Program-made: the position numbers and the translations under genes | Origin: JBNKFQ01 sp050289385 | Lineage (GTDB): Bacteria; Pseudomonadota; Gammaproteobacteria; Pseudomonadales; Porticoccaceae | Direction of reading: 5' to 3' | Assembly: GCA_050289385.1 (NCBI GenBank) | Contig: JBNKFQ010000108.1 | Location: 1-5,350 of the forward strand | Length of the DNA: 5,350 nucleotides | Notes under the pieces: model-generated | The model's database searches: none | The model's input: the letters and a program-made list of their open reading frames with translations, nothing else | Told to the model about the DNA's origin: nothing | Shown here: piece by piece, positions 4,863 through 5,350 of the stretch | Numbering within the stretch: position 1 is the stretch's first letter | Layout: each line of letters opens with the position of its first letter

Positions 4863-5167
4863 TCTTGGTGGTTCGCGAAGTACGCAGCTGCCTTTTTTAC
4901 GAATTCCAGCTCCTTTTCCAGAGCGGCTTTCTCACGCTTGAGCTTGCGGATTTCTTCGCTTTCCTTCTTGGAGTAGTCCACGCCGTCCAGGCTGTTAAAT
5001 TGCTTATCTGACAGCCGATTAAATTGACGACGCCAGTTGTATATCTGCTGAGCACTCACGCCGAGCTCTCTGGCCACCGATGCGGTGGTATTGCCTTCTT
5101 TGTTCGCTCGATTCACCGCCTCTCGGCGAAATTCTTCGGTGTAGGCTTGTGTCTACTTACGTGCCAT
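4859..5167 (-). pseudogene. IS3-family OrfA with amber stop at codon 5
   Basis: The natural start is ATG 5167, behind GGAGGT at 5180-5175 with a 7-base spacer. It reads M-A-R-K and then TAG (5155-5153), after which the same frame continues TQAYTEEFRREAVNRANKEG to the stop at 4859. Apart from the amber codon the protein is a normal OrfA of about 102 codons: a helix-turn-helix (NTTASVARELGVSAQQIYNWRRQF) that binds the element ends, then a leucine-zipper-like coiled coil (EEIRKLKREKAALEKELEFVKKA). One base change (from CAG, AAG or similar) would create the stop. A downstream GTG at 5116 could restart translation (85 residues, HTH intact), with AGAGG only 2 bases upstream, which is a poor spacing. 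Whether OrfA is made therefore depends on reinitiation or amber suppression. Confidence 0.8.
4892..4898 (-). promoter_or_regulatory. -1 ribosomal frameshift site A AAA AAG
   Basis: In the orfA frame the codons read GTA AAA AAG (protein VKK), giving the canonical heptamer A AAA AAG about 30 bases before the orfA stop. A -1 slip continues GSCVLREPPRVKYALIRE, joining orfA to orfB as one OrfAB transposase. This is the standard expression device of the IS3 family. Confidence 0.85.
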
Positions 5168-5174
5168 CTTGAGC

Positions 5175-5180
5175 ACCTCC
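5175..5180 (-). promoter_or_regulatory. Ribosome binding site of orfA
   Basis: GGAGGT on the minus strand, 7 bases before the ATG at 5167. This near-ideal site shows that the true orfA start is 5167, upstream of the amber codon, rather than the GTG at 5116. Confidence 0.8.
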
Positions 5181-5202
5181 ATATAGATAAATCTAACTAT
5201 AC

Positions 5203-5214
5203 AGAGTGTCTACT
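5203..5214 (-). repeat. IS3 element right inverted repeat
   Basis: On the minus strand AGTAGACACTCT, matching the left end at 11 of 12 positions. A 9-base copy (GTGTCTACT on plus) recurs inside orfA at 5149-5157. Confidence 0.75.
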
Positions 5215-5215
5215 A

Positions 5216-5350
5216 GTGTAGTGTCCTAAACTGATGCTATATTATTTTAGTTGCTCTGATGTTACAATGCTTGCTGTTTTTCAAAAGCAGGAATTGTCCG
5301 TTATGAGAGTTGCAGCAAAAATCACGTTATCAGATTCAGATAGACAAACG
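5216..5350 (+). mobile_element. IS630-family element, left end (cut by window edge)
   Basis: The element starts next to the IS3 right end, probably at the TA at 5214-5215 or 5219-5220, since IS630 inserts at TA. GTGTCCTAAACTGATGC near 5221-5237 would be the terminal inverted repeat, but its partner lies outside the window, so the exact border is a guess. The call rests on the transposase N-terminus at 5303. Confidence 0.5.
5303..5350 (+). CDS. IS630-family transposase, N-terminal 16 residues (cut by window edge)
   Basis: The frame starting at ATG 5303 reads MRVAAKITLSDSDRQT and continues off the window. IS630-family transposases commonly open with MR.A..I.LS...R, followed by an HTH domain and a DDE core of about 340-360 residues in total. 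AGGA at 5289-5292 is an acceptable but distant ribosome binding site. Only 16 codons are visible, so the family call comes from the N-terminal pattern plus the TA-adjacent, IR-like upstream sequence; intactness is unknown. Confidence 0.6.
   Translation, partial: MRVAAKITLSDSDRQT

Larger units (their letters stand above)
3982..5214 (-). mobile_element. IS3-family insertion sequence, about 1.23 kb
   Basis: The element holds orfA and orfB in the -1 frame relation typical of IS3 and is bounded by short inverted repeats. The left end reads inward AGTAGACACCCT (3982-3993) and the right end reads inward AGTAGACACTCT (5214-5203), 11 of 12 bases matching. I see no target-site duplication: the left flank is CTTATAA and the right flank AGTGTAG. 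The right end runs straight into what looks like an IS630 element, so the original right flank may have been replaced. A possible promoter for orfA may lie in or next to the right inverted repeat, but no good -35/-10 pair can be shown. Confidence 0.85.

Noticed and set aside
1..5350. CRISPR array, tRNA or rRNA genes
   Set aside because: No regularly spaced repeats with unique spacers, no cloverleaf-like segment and no rRNA signature sequence were seen.

Overview
The window looks like a stretch of an integron gene-cassette array that insertion sequences have invaded. The likely host is a gammaproteobacterium, possibly marine or environmental; this is inferred from the kinds of insertion sequence and the attC style, and no species marker is present. 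No integron integrase gene or attI site is visible, so the integron call rests on four attC-like sites (263-321, 786-838, 1391-1484, 3499-3555). Each has GTT-type outer boxes around an imperfect inverted repeat, and they separate short minus-strand genes.

Layout on the minus strand, from low to high coordinates: (1) the N-terminal 82 codons of a SAM-dependent methyltransferase that runs off the left edge; (2) attC1, then a small exported protein of unknown function (325-789) whose start codon lies inside attC2; (3) attC2, then a second exported protein with a probable Ig-like fold (863-1384); (4) attC3; (5) a cassette position of about 2.1 kb with no minus-strand gene, filled instead by a plus-strand IS91-type element; (6) attC4, then a third exported protein, possibly a lipoprotein (3543-3959); (7) an IS3-family element (about 3982-5214); (8) the left end of an IS630-family element (MRVAAKITLSDSDRQT, plus strand), cut by the right edge.

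The IS91-type element carries a tyrosine recombinase gene followed by a Y2 HUH transposase gene, a pairing already known for one branch of the family. Here it is decayed. The recombinase has a frameshift near 2340, and an apparent deletion fuses what is left of its C-terminus to a transposase that has lost its N-terminus. The result is one long chimeric reading frame. The element's right end meets the GTTC of the attC4 R' box, which fits the known GTTC/CTTG target preference of IS91.

The IS3 element keeps an intact-looking DDE orfB and a canonical A AAA AAG slippery heptamer, but orfA has an amber codon at position 5 just after a good ribosome binding site. All three unknown cassette genes encode small proteins with signal peptides, which is typical of the exported or orphan content of cassette arrays. 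No rRNA, tRNA or CRISPR array was found.
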